Of a stretch of 48,855 nucleotides of DNA, positions 6,135 to 14,368 are shown piece after piece. This DNA comes from Burkholderiales bacterium (lineage in GTDB: Bacteria > Pseudomonadota > Gammaproteobacteria > Burkholderiales > JAEUOS01), in the NCBI GenBank assembly GCA_016790695.1, contig JAEUOS010000147.1:1-48855 (forward strand), given 5' to 3'. Numbering within the stretch: position 1 is the stretch's first letter; each line of letters starts with the position of its first letter. Position numbers and translations under genes: made by a program. The notes under the pieces are model-generated. The model was not told the origin of the DNA. It worked only from the letters and a program-made list of their open reading frames with translations, and ran no database searches.

Positions 6135-7468
6135 AACAGCAGATCCCACAGCGCCGACATCTTCACGTCCACTTCTGCCGACAGTACCGCGTTGGCGAAC
6201 ACGAACGCCTTTTCGTGCGGCACCGACGCCGACGCGTAGCGCATGAACTTCGCCGCGACCTCCTCGGCCGACAGCGGCTGCGCCGGATCGCCGGGGATGG
6301 TGCGCACGTCGTGCTCGATGTCCTTGTAGCCGCTGGTGACGGCGAGCGCGGCGCCGCGCCGGCCGGCGGCCGCCAGCGCGGGTTCGACGTCGATCCGCAC
6401 CAGCGCCTCGAGGCGCCGCAGTTCCGGGTCGCTGAAGCGCGGCTCGCGATACACGCTGTGGTCGAGGACGCCGAAGCGCAGCATCGCCGCGACGCCGAAC
6501 GAGAGCGAGAACTGGGCCTGGATCGGCGCGCGCGGCGCGCGGTTGCCGCAATAGGTGATCGCCTCCGGGTAGACCGAGAGCGCGATCCTGCCGATGCCTT
6601 CGGTGGCCCCGCCGAGATCCTCGCGCACGCGCCGGGCCAGTTCCGCGCCATAGTGCACGTGGCGCACCGCCGCGTGCGGCTTGATGTAGGCATCGAGGAT
6701 CAGGTCCGCGGCGGGCGCGGGCGGCGCGGCCGGGTCGGCCGCGGCGAAGCGCGTCGCATAGAACGCCAGGGCGCCGGCGGGGGCGTCGATGCCCGCCTGC
6801 GCCGCCTGCGCGGCCATGAGACCCAGGCCGGCGCTGTGCGCGAGATAGGTGTTGCGCGCGGTGCGGCCCTCGCTGACCGGCAGGTACAGGCTGGTCGCGA
6901 GCTGGCAGGCCGCGATGTCGATCGCGCCCGCGATGCCCGCCTCGCCGGCGCCGCCGAGGCGGGCCGCGCCGGCGGCCACGCCCAGCGCGGGCCAGTTGCC
7001 GTCCACGTGCATGCCGGGGCGGATGCGCAGCCAGGCGCCGGCGCGCGCCGCCACCTCGTAGGCCAGCGCGAGCGCGTCGGTCAGCGCGTCCAGGCCGCGG
7101 CTGCCCGCCACCGCCAGCGGCAGCAGTCCGGCCACCGCGGCCACCCCCGGCCGGCCGTGGGCGAAGGCATGACCTTCGCAGGCTTCGTCCCAGGTGGCCG
7201 CCATCGCGCCGACCTGCGCGGCGGCGGCGAGCGACAGGCGGCGGCCGCCTGGAAAGGTGAACGGCCCGGACTCGAGCGCCGAGGCATGGCGCTCGAACGC
7301 CGCGACCTCGGGCGCGGCGCGCCCGGCCAGCGCGCAGCCGATGGTGTCGAGGAGGATCAGGCGCGCCGCGCCGGCGGCGGCGATGCCGGCCGGCCGGCGC
7401 GCGCGCAGGGCGGCTGCCGCATGCAGTGCCGCCGCGTGCGCCGCTGCCGGGTCGTCCTCGCCGTGCAC
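6131..7468 (-). CDS. MmgE/PrpD-family protein (2-methylcitrate dehydratase/cis-aconitate decarboxylase-like)
   Basis: A 445-residue member of the MmgE/PrpD fold, close to the usual length of about 450. Landmarks are ARLILLDTIGCALAG near residue 35, TWDEACEGHAFAHGRPGVA (about 92-110), an all-helical N-terminal domain and a C-terminal lid region with KPHAAVRHVHYG and YCGNRAPRAPI. Family members dehydrate or decarboxylate tricarboxylates, or isomerise beta-keto acids; the substrate cannot be set from sequence. The GTG start lies 7 bases after the upstream Bug stop. The gene ends the operon flavin monooxygenase, Bug, MmgE/PrpD, so it probably processes a product of that pathway. Confidence 0.85.
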   Translation of the reverse strand: MHGEDDPAAAHAAALHAAAALRARRPAGIAAAGAARLILLDTIGCALAGRAAPEVAAFERHASALESGPFTFPGGRRLSLAAAAQVGAMAATWDEACEGHAFAHGRPGVAAVAGLLPLAVAGSRGLDALTDALALAYEVAARAGAWLRIRPGMHVDGNWPALGVAAGAARLGGAGEAGIAGAIDIAACQLATSLYLPVSEGRTARNTYLAHSAGLGLMAAQAAQAGIDAPAGALAFYATRFAAADPAAPPAPAADLILDAYIKPHAAVRHVHYGAELARRVREDLGGATEGIGRIALSVYPEAITYCGNRAPRAPIQAQFSLSFGVAAMLRFGVLDHSVYREPRFSDPELRRLEALVRIDVEPALAAAGRRGAALAVTSGYKDIEHDVRTIPGDPAQPLSAEEVAAKFMRYASASVPHEKAFVFANAVLSAEVDVKMSALWDLLF

Positions 7469-7475
7469 GTGAGCG

Positions 7476-8444
7476 TCAATTGCCCTTGACGCCCGCCGCC
7501 TTGATCACCGGGCCCCAGCGGCTGATCTCGCTGCGAATGAACGCGGTGTACTCGGCGCCGACCATCAGGCGTGGCGTCAGGCCCAGTTCGGCGAGCTTGA
7601 CCTGGAACTCCGGCTGCGCCACCACGCGCGCGAGCTCGGACTGCAGGCGCTCGAGGATGTCGCGCGGCACCTGCGCCTGGGTGGAGATGCCGAACCAGGC
7701 CTCGCCGCCGGTGCCCGGCACCACCTCGTCCATGGTCGGCACGTCGGGATAGGCCTTGAGGCGCTCGCTGCTCGCCACCGCGAGCGCGCGCGCGCGGCCG
7801 CCGCGGATGTAGGGTCCCGCCGCCACCGGCCCGTCGAGGACCGCGTCGAGCTGCCCGGCCACCATGTCGGCGGTGGCCGGGCCGGTGCCCTTGTAGGGAA
7901 TGTGGACGATGTCGATGCCGGCGCGCTGCTTGAGCAGTTCCCCGGACAGGTAGCCGGCCGAGCCGACGCCGGCCGAGGAGTAGTTCAGCACGCCCGGCTT
8001 GGCGCGCGCCATCGCGATGAAGTCGCGGAACGAGCGCGCCGGATGGTCGGTGCGCACGATCAGCAGGTTGGGCAGCATGCCGAGCAGCACCAGATGCGCG
8101 AAGTCGTCGAGCGGCCGGTAGCTCACGGTGTTGATCTGCGGCCCGAGCGAGATCGACGCGTTGTTCGACATGAACAGCGTGTAGCCGTCGGCGGTCGCCT
8201 TGGCGGCGGCGTCGGCGCCGACGGTGCCGCCGGCGCCGGGGCGGTTCTCGACCACGAACGAGGCCTTCATCGCATCGGACAGCCGCTGCGCCAGGAACCG
8301 CGCGAGGATGTCGGTCGAGCCGCCGGGCGCGAACGGCACCAGGATGCGGACCGGGCGCGCGGGCCAGGATTGGGCATGGGCGGCCGGCCAGGGGCACGCG
8401 GCGGCACCGGCGATGGCGAGCAGGCGGCGGCGAAGCGGTTTCAT
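7476..8444 (-). CDS. Bug/TctC-family periplasmic solute-binding protein
   Basis: A 322-residue Bug protein. The leader (MKPLRRRLLAIAGAAACPWP, cleaved after AHA) has an RRRLL motif, so export by Tat is possible. Family blocks are WPARPVRILVPFAPGGSTDI, ENRPGAGGTVGADAAAK, DGYTLFMSN, LNYSSAGVGSAGYLSGE, VHIPYKGTGPATADM and EISRWGPVIKAAGVKGN. It lies between a flavin monooxygenase (37-base gap upstream) and the MmgE/PrpD-like gene on the same strand. That placement suggests it scavenges the substrate of that pathway, perhaps an aromatic acid. No TctA/TctB membrane genes accompany it. Confidence 0.92.
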   Translation of the reverse strand: MKPLRRRLLAIAGAAACPWPAAHAQSWPARPVRILVPFAPGGSTDILARFLAQRLSDAMKASFVVENRPGAGGTVGADAAAKATADGYTLFMSNNASISLGPQINTVSYRPLDDFAHLVLLGMLPNLLIVRTDHPARSFRDFIAMARAKPGVLNYSSAGVGSAGYLSGELLKQRAGIDIVHIPYKGTGPATADMVAGQLDAVLDGPVAAGPYIRGGRARALAVASSERLKAYPDVPTMDEVVPGTGGEAWFGISTQAQVPRDILERLQSELARVVAQPEFQVKLAELGLTPRLMVGAEYTAFIRSEISRWGPVIKAAGVKGN

Positions 8445-8481
8445 CGGAATCCTCCGGCGTGGTCGATGGCGGCCGGCGCGA

Positions 8482-9672
8482 TCAGGACGCGGCGGCCGGC
8501 GGCGCCGCGAAATCCGGCGCGATGTCGAGCATGGTGACTTCGCGCAGGAAGCGCCGCGCGCGATCGGGAAAGCGCGCGCTCGCCTCGATCGCGGCGAGAT
8601 AGGTGGCGCCGCCGCCGACCGAGCGCTCGGTGCGCGTGACCAGTTCGTCGACCGCGATCGCGCGGCGGCGGTCGGCCCAGGTGTCGAGCGCGACCTCCAG
8701 CGCCGCGGCGTCGGCGGCGCCGCTGAATTCCTGCGCCAGCGTCCACGCGTCGAACATGCCGGCGTTCATGTTCATGCCGCCGCGGGTGTTGGTGACATGC
8801 GCGGCGTCGCCGATCAGCAGCACGCGCCCGCGCCGGAACGCCGAGGCGATGCGCCGGCTCGCGCTGTAGGTGTCGCGCGCCTGGGCCGGCAGGTCCGGCG
8901 CGGTGCGGACGAAGCGCCGCAGCGCCTTGTGCAGGTAGGCCGGGTCGAGCGCCTCCTCGTCGGTCACGGTCTCCGGCAGGCGCAGGACGATGCGCCAGTG
9001 GTCGCGCATCTGCAGCAGGCTTGCCGAATCGTCCTCGTAATACAGGTAGGACACGCCGGCCAGGCCCGGAATCAGGGTCGGCAGGTCGGCGGGCGTCATC
9101 ACGCGCAGCACGCGCTTGGCGTAGTCCTCGCCCTCGAAGCGCAGCCCGGCGCGGCCGCGCACCGTGCTGCGCACGCCGTCGGCGCCGATCAGCCAGTCGA
9201 AGCTCTCGCGCCCCGGGCCGGACTCGCGCTCGAGGCAGACGTCGATGCCGGTCCCGGTTTCGGCCAGGTCGACGACCGCGGCGCCGAACTCGACGCGCGC
9301 GGACGGCAGCGCGGCGACGGCGTGGCGCAGCGCGTCGGTGAGCAGGTACTGCTCGAGGTGCAGCCGCCACGGGTGGGCGACCTGGTCCTTGAGCAGCTCG
9401 AGCCGGAAGTGCGCCGCCAGTTCGGGCCGCCCGGTGTAGCAGCGGAAGTACTTGAGCTCCTCGACCGCGCGTCCCTGCGGCGCGAGCGCGTCCAGCACGC
9501 CCAGGGTGTCGAGCAGGTCGACGGCGGGCGGGTGGAACGTGGTCGCGCGCGACGCCGTCGAGGCGCAATCGCGGCGTTCGAACACGTGGACCGCGTGGCC
9601 CGCGCGGGCCAGCGCCAGGGCGGCCACGAGGCCGGCCGGACCGGCCCCGGCGACGGCGATGCGCTGTTTCAT
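8482..9672 (-). CDS. FAD-dependent aromatic-ring-type monooxygenase (PHBH/UbiH class A)
   Basis: A 396-residue class A flavoprotein monooxygenase. The Rossmann motif is VAGAGPAGLVAALALARAGH at the N terminus; the second FAD/NAD motif is FDWLIGADGVRSTVR near the middle; the third is RVLLIGDAAHVTNTRGGMN. It lacks the C-terminal thioredoxin-like domain of MhpA. It is paralogous to the divergent gene at 9735-10925, sharing the ATTFHPPAVDLLDTLG-type block and a Leu-rich palm. Expected reaction: NAD(P)H-dependent hydroxylation of an aromatic or N-heteroaromatic acid. It leads the operon with Bug and MmgE/PrpD. Confidence 0.88.
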   Translation of the reverse strand: MKQRIAVAGAGPAGLVAALALARAGHAVHVFERRDCASTASRATTFHPPAVDLLDTLGVLDALAPQGRAVEELKYFRCYTGRPELAAHFRLELLKDQVAHPWRLHLEQYLLTDALRHAVAALPSARVEFGAAVVDLAETGTGIDVCLERESGPGRESFDWLIGADGVRSTVRGRAGLRFEGEDYAKRVLRVMTPADLPTLIPGLAGVSYLYYEDDSASLLQMRDHWRIVLRLPETVTDEEALDPAYLHKALRRFVRTAPDLPAQARDTYSASRRIASAFRRGRVLLIGDAAHVTNTRGGMNMNAGMFDAWTLAQEFSGAADAAALEVALDTWADRRRAIAVDELVTRTERSVGGGATYLAAIEASARFPDRARRFLREVTMLDIAPDFAAPPAAAS

Positions 9673-9698
9673 CGCGATGCGCGCGCGATGCGCTCGGT

Positions 9699-9704
9699 TA
9701 CCAT
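9699..9704 (+). promoter_or_regulatory. Candidate -10 element for the plus-strand monooxygenase
   Basis: TACCAT lies in the 62-base space between two divergent monooxygenase genes, 30 bases before ATG 9735. The same GTTACCAT string occurs just upstream of the IclR gene at 33554-33561. No convincing -35 is seen, so this is a weak call. Confidence 0.25.
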
Positions 9705-9734
9705 GGCGGGATCCGGGAACGGGATTGGGTGTGC

Positions 9735-10925
9735 ATGGCCGCTAGTGTACTGATTGCGGGCGCCGGGCCGGTCGGCCTCTGCGCCGCGCTCGCCCTGGCC
9801 GACGCCGGCGTCCGCGTGCGGGTCTTCGAGGCGGCGGCCGATGTCGAGGAAGACTTGCGCGCGTCGACCTTTCATCCGCCGACGCTGGACCTGCTGGATC
9901 GCTACGGCGTGACGGCCGAGCTCCTTGCCCGCGGCCTGGTCTGCCCGCACTGGCAGATCCGCCTGCACCCCTCCGGGGAACGCGCGGTGTTCGACCTCGC
10001 GGTGCTCGACGGCGAGACGCGCCACCCGTACCGCCTGCAGTGCGAGCAGTGGAAGCTGTCGCGCGCGCTGCTGTCGCGGGTGACGGCAGCGCCGCAGGCC
10101 GAGGTCGCGTTCGGTGCCGAGGTGACGGCGTTCGCGCAGGACGCCGACGGCGTGACCGTCACGGTCGAGCGCGCGGGCCGCGCCGAGACGCTGCGCGGCA
10201 GCTTCCTGATCGGCGCCGACGGGGCGCGCAGCACCGTGCGCCGGCTCCTCGGCCTGGAATTCGACGGCCAGACCTATCCCGAGACCACGCTGCTGGCGAC
10301 GACCACGTTTCCGTTCGAGGAACATCTCGACGGCCTGTCCAATGTCAGCTACTGCTGGAAGGACGGCGGCAACTTCTCGCTGCTCAAGGTGCCGGGGCGC
10401 TGGCGCGTGTCGATCTACCCGCGCGAGGACATGTCCATCGAGGAGCAGATCTCGGAGGCGAACATCGAGGCCGCGCTGCAGGAGATCGTGCGCCGCGACG
10501 TGCGCTACGAGGTGCTGGAGCGCCGGCCCTACCGGGTGCACCAGCGCATCGTCTCGTGCTATCGCCACGGCCGCGTCGTGCTCGCCGGCGACGCCGCCCA
10601 CCTGAACAGCCCGGCCGGCGGCATGGGCATGAACGGCGGCGTGCACGATGCGCTGAACCTCGCCGACAAGCTCGCGCGCATCGTCCGCGGCGAGGACGCG
10701 CGGCTGCTCGACCTCTACGACCGCCAGCGCCGCCCGGTCGCGCGCGAGCAGATCCTCGCGCAGGCCGACCGCAACCGCGCGCGCATGCGCGAGAAGGACC
10801 CGGCGAAGCGGCGCGCGATGCTCGCCGACATGCAGGCGCTGGCGGCCGACCGCGACCGCCTCAAGGCCCATCTGCTGAAGACCTCGATGATCGAGGGGCT
10901 GCGGCTGGCCGAGCAGGTGGCGTAG
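9735..10925 (+). CDS. FAD-dependent aromatic-ring-type monooxygenase (paralogue)
   Basis: A 396-residue class A flavin monooxygenase with GAGPVGLCAALALADAG at the N terminus, GSFLIGADGARSTVR mid-protein, and VVLAGDAAHLNSPAGGMGMN. It is the same length as the divergent copy at 8482-9672 and shares the STFHPPTLDLLD block, consistent with an old duplication followed by divergence. I chose ATG 9735 over the GTG two codons earlier because the Rossmann strand begins directly after it. It stands alone on the plus strand, converging with the MhpA-like gene 16 bases away. Its C terminus is an unusual charged helix (DRNRARMREKDPAKRRAM). Confidence 0.87.
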   Translation: MAASVLIAGAGPVGLCAALALADAGVRVRVFEAAADVEEDLRASTFHPPTLDLLDRYGVTAELLARGLVCPHWQIRLHPSGERAVFDLAVLDGETRHPYRLQCEQWKLSRALLSRVTAAPQAEVAFGAEVTAFAQDADGVTVTVERAGRAETLRGSFLIGADGARSTVRRLLGLEFDGQTYPETTLLATTTFPFEEHLDGLSNVSYCWKDGGNFSLLKVPGRWRVSIYPREDMSIEEQISEANIEAALQEIVRRDVRYEVLERRPYRVHQRIVSCYRHGRVVLAGDAAHLNSPAGGMGMNGGVHDALNLADKLARIVRGEDARLLDLYDRQRRPVAREQILAQADRNRARMREKDPAKRRAMLADMQALAADRDRLKAHLLKTSMIEGLRLAEQVA

Positions 10926-10958
10926 GCGGCGCGGCGCGGGTTCACGGCAGCGCGCCGC
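10926..10958. terminator. GC-rich hairpin at a convergent gene junction
   Basis: GCGGCGCG (10926-10933) pairs with CGCGCCGC (10951-10958), starting immediately after the TAG of the plus-strand monooxygenase and running into the last codons of the convergent minus-strand gene. The 17-base loop and lack of a T run make terminator function uncertain. Confidence 0.3.
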
Positions 10959-12618
10959 GCACCCGCGCTGCCACCGCGCCGGGATCCGCCGGCGCGCGCT
11001 CGCCGCGCCAGCACACGTGGCCGTCGGGGCGCACCAGCACCAGCGGTTTCTCGTGGAGCGCGGCCAGCGCCGCCGGCAGGGTTTCGGTGCGGCAGGGCGC
11101 GCCGGCGGCGGCGAGCGCGGCCGTCAGCGGCGCGCCGTCCGGTGCGCCCGGCGCGCGCACCAGCACGTAGTCGCGCCCGTACCAGTCGAGCGTGCTGGTG
11201 CCGCGCACCGTGGTGTCGTCCGTGAGCCATGCATGCGGCGCGCGCGAGCCCGGCCAGGTCGAGGGCACCACCTGCATGAAGTCGTCGGGCGGCTCGGGCG
11301 TGCCGTCGGCGACGATCACCGGCGAATCGACGTAGCGGTAGCCCAGGTGCGTGCCGGCGGAATTGAACTGGCGCGCCATCCAGCGGATGCGCGCGGTGAT
11401 GTAGGCGCGGTGCGCGTCGCCGGCCGGGCCGTCGTCCTCGATCTCCGGGCCGATCTCGTCCATCACCATGTCGATCTTGTCGGAGTTGTTCGCCGAGATC
11501 ACGCTGTTGCGCACGGCCACGGGCTTGCGCTCCTCCTCGTAGCTGTCGAGCAGCGCCGCGCCGCCCCAGCCGCGCAGGGTGGCGTCGAGCTTCCAGCCGA
11601 GGTCGACGGCGTCGCCGATGCCGGTGTTCATGCCCACCCCGCCGGTGGGCACGAACAGGTGGGCGGCGTCGCCGGCGAGGAACACGTTGCCGACGCGCCA
11701 GCGCCGGGCCACCGACTGGTGGTGGTGCCAGTGCTGGGTGCCGAGCAGCTCGAAGTCGAACGGCTTGCCGACCGCGCGGGTGAGCACGTCGCGCGCGTCG
11801 AGCGCGGCGGTCTCCTTGGCCGGGTCGAGGAAGTAGTACTGGAAGTTCCAGAAGTCGCGCCCGTCGATCGCGGTGAAGACGCCGAAGGCGTCCGGCGCGA
11901 AGACGAAGTAGAGGTTGCCGAGGCCCTTGCCGTGGATCGCGAGGAAGTCCGCCGAGCGGAAGTAGAAGCTGACGTTGGCGCGCATGCGGCCGCGGCCGTT
12001 CATGCGCACGCCGAGCGCCTTGCGGATCGCCGAGGCGCCGCCGTCGCAGGCGACCAGGTGGCGCGAGCGCACGGTGCGGGTCCGGCCGGTGGCGAGTTCG
12101 GTGAGCCGGCTCTCGACATGGCTGCCGCGGTCGGCGAATTCCTCGAAGCGCCAGCCGTGGCGCAGGTCCACGCCCTTCTGCGCCGCGGCGAAGCGCCACA
12201 GCACCGGCTCGACCGCCTGCTGGCCGATCTGCGTCTTGTAGTAGGGGCTCCAGGACAGCTCGCGATACTTCGCCATCACCGCCGCCGGGCGCTCGATGGT
12301 GTCGCGGATCGACGGCGAGGTCACGCGGTACAGCTCGCGCCCGGCCAGGCGCGTCGAGAAGGTGATGAAGTAGTTGACCTCGGGCGGCAGCGCCGCGGCG
12401 AAGATCTCGTCGGTGATGCCGAAGCGCCGCAGGTACTCCATCGAGCGCGCGCCCAGGAGCGTCGCCTTCGGATGGCGCGTCGGTTCGGTGCGCTCCTCGA
12501 CCAGCATGCACGCGGTGCCGCGCCAGCCGAGCTCGGCGGCAAGCGTCAGGCCCACCGGCCCGCCGCCGACCACCAGCACCGGCGTGTCGACCGCGCCGGC
12601 GGGCCTCGGCGCACTCAC
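10942..12618 (-). CDS. MhpA-like FAD-dependent hydroxylase
   Basis: A 558-residue class A flavin hydroxylase of the MhpA/PheA size class. It has an N-terminal Rossmann motif VLVVGGGPVGLTLAAELGWRG, a central SRHLVACDGGASAIRKALG, VFLAGDAAHLFVPTGGVGMN, and a C-terminal thioredoxin-like domain ending with LVLVRPDGHVCWRGE. Relatives hydroxylate phenols or (hydroxyphenyl)propionates. The GTG start overlaps the upstream racemase-superfamily stop by four bases (GTGA), so it is translated as the third gene of the operon lyase, isomerase/decarboxylase-like, hydroxylase. The exact aromatic substrate is unknown. Confidence 0.9.
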   Translation of the reverse strand: MSAPRPAGAVDTPVLVVGGGPVGLTLAAELGWRGTACMLVEERTEPTRHPKATLLGARSMEYLRRFGITDEIFAAALPPEVNYFITFSTRLAGRELYRVTSPSIRDTIERPAAVMAKYRELSWSPYYKTQIGQQAVEPVLWRFAAAQKGVDLRHGWRFEEFADRGSHVESRLTELATGRTRTVRSRHLVACDGGASAIRKALGVRMNGRGRMRANVSFYFRSADFLAIHGKGLGNLYFVFAPDAFGVFTAIDGRDFWNFQYYFLDPAKETAALDARDVLTRAVGKPFDFELLGTQHWHHHQSVARRWRVGNVFLAGDAAHLFVPTGGVGMNTGIGDAVDLGWKLDATLRGWGGAALLDSYEEERKPVAVRNSVISANNSDKIDMVMDEIGPEIEDDGPAGDAHRAYITARIRWMARQFNSAGTHLGYRYVDSPVIVADGTPEPPDDFMQVVPSTWPGSRAPHAWLTDDTTVRGTSTLDWYGRDYVLVRAPGAPDGAPLTAALAAAGAPCRTETLPAALAALHEKPLVLVRPDGHVCWRGERAPADPGAVAARVRGALP

Positions 12619-13370
12619 CGCGCCGCCAGCCGCGCGCGCCAGCGCGCCTGCGGCGCGAGCCAGGCGCCGAGGTCGCGCTCGCCGCCGGCGGCGGCCGTCA
12701 TCGCCCAGGCCAGGCACAGGTTCGACGACAGCATCGGCGCGCCCGCGCCGGCCGCGGCGATGGTGCGCAGCGTCGGCATGCCGGTGCCGGACAGCAGCAC
12801 GGCGTCGGCGCCGCGCGTGTCCAGGCGCGCCAGCACCTCGGCGACGCGCGCGGTGGTGAGCTTGTAGATGCCGCGGGTGTCGAGCAGGTCGGCCGGCAGC
12901 CCGGCGACCGCCGTCAGCGTGAATCCGGCCGCGCGCCAGTAGGCCTGCCCGGCCTCGGAGAGCCACTTCGGGTAGGGCGAGAGGAGCGCGATGCGCTTCG
13001 CGCCGAGCACGCCCAGCGCGGCGCGGATCGCGGCGGCGGCGGAGATCACCGGAGTGCCGGCGCGTTGCGTCGCCTCCGCGATGCGGCGCTCCTCGTCGGC
13101 CTGGCCCACGAGGTAGGCCGAGCCGGTGCAGGCGAAGCCGCAGGCGCCCAGCGGCGCCACGTCGAAGCGCGCCACGGTCTCGGCGAGGCGGTCGAAATAG
13201 TCGATCAGGCGCGCGCGCGAATCGGCGAGCGGGCTCGCCAGCCGCGCCGCCAGCACCGAGCCCTCGAGGAGGAGCTGCATCTCCGGCTCGACGGTGGTGT
13301 TGGCCTGCGGCGTGCAGATGCCGAGCGCGCGGCCGTATTCCGGAGTGAATTCGGAGAGCTCACTCTTCAT
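12615..13370 (-). CDS. Asp/Glu racemase-superfamily protein (maleate isomerase/arylmalonate decarboxylase-like)
   Basis: A 251-residue two-lobed protein. The N-terminal GICTPQANTTVEPEMQLLL (about 17-35) is the maleate isomerase/AMDase signature. The first catalytic Cys is present as Cys81 in GFACTGSAYLVG. The equivalent of the second Cys (usually in LSC-T/G-x-L) is Gly195 in LLSGTGMPTLRTI. So it cannot use the two-cysteine racemase mechanism, and its single Cys is on the opposite side from that of natural AMDase (Gly74/Cys188). It may be an inverted-stereochemistry decarboxylase or a one-Cys isomerase. It overlaps the upstream lyase by 11 bases and has GAAAGAAG before its ATG. Confidence 0.85.
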   Translation of the reverse strand: MKSELSEFTPEYGRALGICTPQANTTVEPEMQLLLEGSVLAARLASPLADSRARLIDYFDRLAETVARFDVAPLGACGFACTGSAYLVGQADEERRIAEATQRAGTPVISAAAAIRAALGVLGAKRIALLSPYPKWLSEAGQAYWRAAGFTLTAVAGLPADLLDTRGIYKLTTARVAEVLARLDTRGADAVLLSGTGMPTLRTIAAAGAGAPMLSSNLCLAWAMTAAAGGERDLGAWLAPQARWRARLAAR

Positions 13371-14217
13371 ACTTCTTTCCCTTCGCGAGGAGTTCGGGCG
13401 TGCCGATCAGCCCGTTGAGCCGTTCGAAGTCGAGCATGTGGCGCGCGAACGGCGCGGTGGTGCCGTGCGTCTTGAGGCTCGCGTAGTAGCGTGCCAGCAG
13501 GTGCGCGACCGCGCGCACCGTGCCGCCGGGAAAGATGGCGATGCGGTAGCCGAGCGACTGCAGTTCCTCGGCGCTCTTGACCGGCGTCTTGCCGCCTTCG
13601 ACCATGTTGGCGAGCAGGGGCACGCGGTCGCCGAAGCGGGCGTTGACCGCGCGCATCTGCTCCTCGGTGCGCACGGCCTCGATGAACAGCACGTCGGCGC
13701 CGGCCTCGAGGTACTTCTCGGCGCGCTCCAGCGCCGGCTCGAAGCCCTCGACGGCCACCGCGTCGGTGCGCGCCATGATCAGGGTGTCGCGGCTCGCGCG
13801 CGCATCGACCGCGGCGCGGATCTTGCCGGCCATCTCGCCGGCGCTGACCACCGTCTTGCCGTCGAGGTGCCCGCAGCGCTTGGGGAAGCCCTGGTCCTCG
13901 AGCTGGATCAGGCTGGCGCCCGCACGCTCGAAGCCCCTGACCGTGCGCTGCACGTTGAGCGCGTTGCCGAAGCCGGTGTCGGCATCGACGATGATCGGCA
14001 GCGCGATGCGCTCGCGGATCGCCTCGAGCGTCGCGCACACCTCGGTGTAGGTGGTGAGCCCGACGTCGGAGCGGCCCAGGCGCGTGTAGGCGATCGAGGC
14101 GCCCGACAGGTAGACCGCCTCGAAACCGGACTGCTCGGCGATGAGCGCCGAGAGGGCGTCGTAGATCCCCGGCGCCAGCAGGATGGCCGGCTTCTTCAGC
14201 CGCTTGGCAAGACTCAT
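13360..14217 (-). CDS. Isocitrate lyase/PEP mutase-superfamily carboxylyase
   Basis: A 285-residue single-domain (beta/alpha)8 lyase. It has the metal-binding IIVDADTGFG (about 75-84), LEDQGFPKRCGHLDGK with the active-site loop Lys113-Arg114-Cys115-Gly116-His117, and a C-terminal swapped helix. The KRCGH loop is typical of 2-methylisocitrate lyase-like enzymes and oxaloacetate/dimethylmalate lyases rather than PEP mutases. It probably cleaves a 2-hydroxy or alkyl-malate to pyruvate, glyoxylate or succinate-type products. It is the first gene of a three-gene operon and is divergent from a thiolase operon across a 151-base gap. Confidence 0.88.
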   Translation of the reverse strand: MSLAKRLKKPAILLAPGIYDALSALIAEQSGFEAVYLSGASIAYTRLGRSDVGLTTYTEVCATLEAIRERIALPIIVDADTGFGNALNVQRTVRGFERAGASLIQLEDQGFPKRCGHLDGKTVVSAGEMAGKIRAAVDARASRDTLIMARTDAVAVEGFEPALERAEKYLEAGADVLFIEAVRTEEQMRAVNARFGDRVPLLANMVEGGKTPVKSAEELQSLGYRIAIFPGGTVRAVAHLLARYYASLKTHGTTAPFARHMLDFERLNGLIGTPELLAKGKKYEE

Positions 14218-14368
14218 GAAGGTTCTCCGTCCACTGCGCGCGCGAGCGGGTCGCGTCGCGCGCCGGGCGACCGCCGGCCCGGAGGGAGGATCATACGGCA
14301 GGGGCGCGCCGCCGGCGGGTAAACTGCGCGTCCGCCCGCGCCGTCGGGATCGTTCCGGAGCCACCGCC
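14218..14368. promoter_or_regulatory. Divergent intergenic region between lyase and thiolase operons
   Basis: This 151-base gap must carry promoters for both operons. On the minus strand TATGAT (14295-14290) matches the -10 consensus at five of six positions, about 70 bases before the lyase ATG. On the plus strand TAAACT (14320-14325) matches four of six and lies about 45 bases before the thiolase ATG. Neither has a good -35, so regulators may be needed. Confidence 0.35.

Noticed and set aside
9021..9341. An Arg-rich plus-strand frame of about 100 residues
   Set aside because: It is antisense to the monooxygenase gene and consists of simple Arg/Ala/Pro runs.
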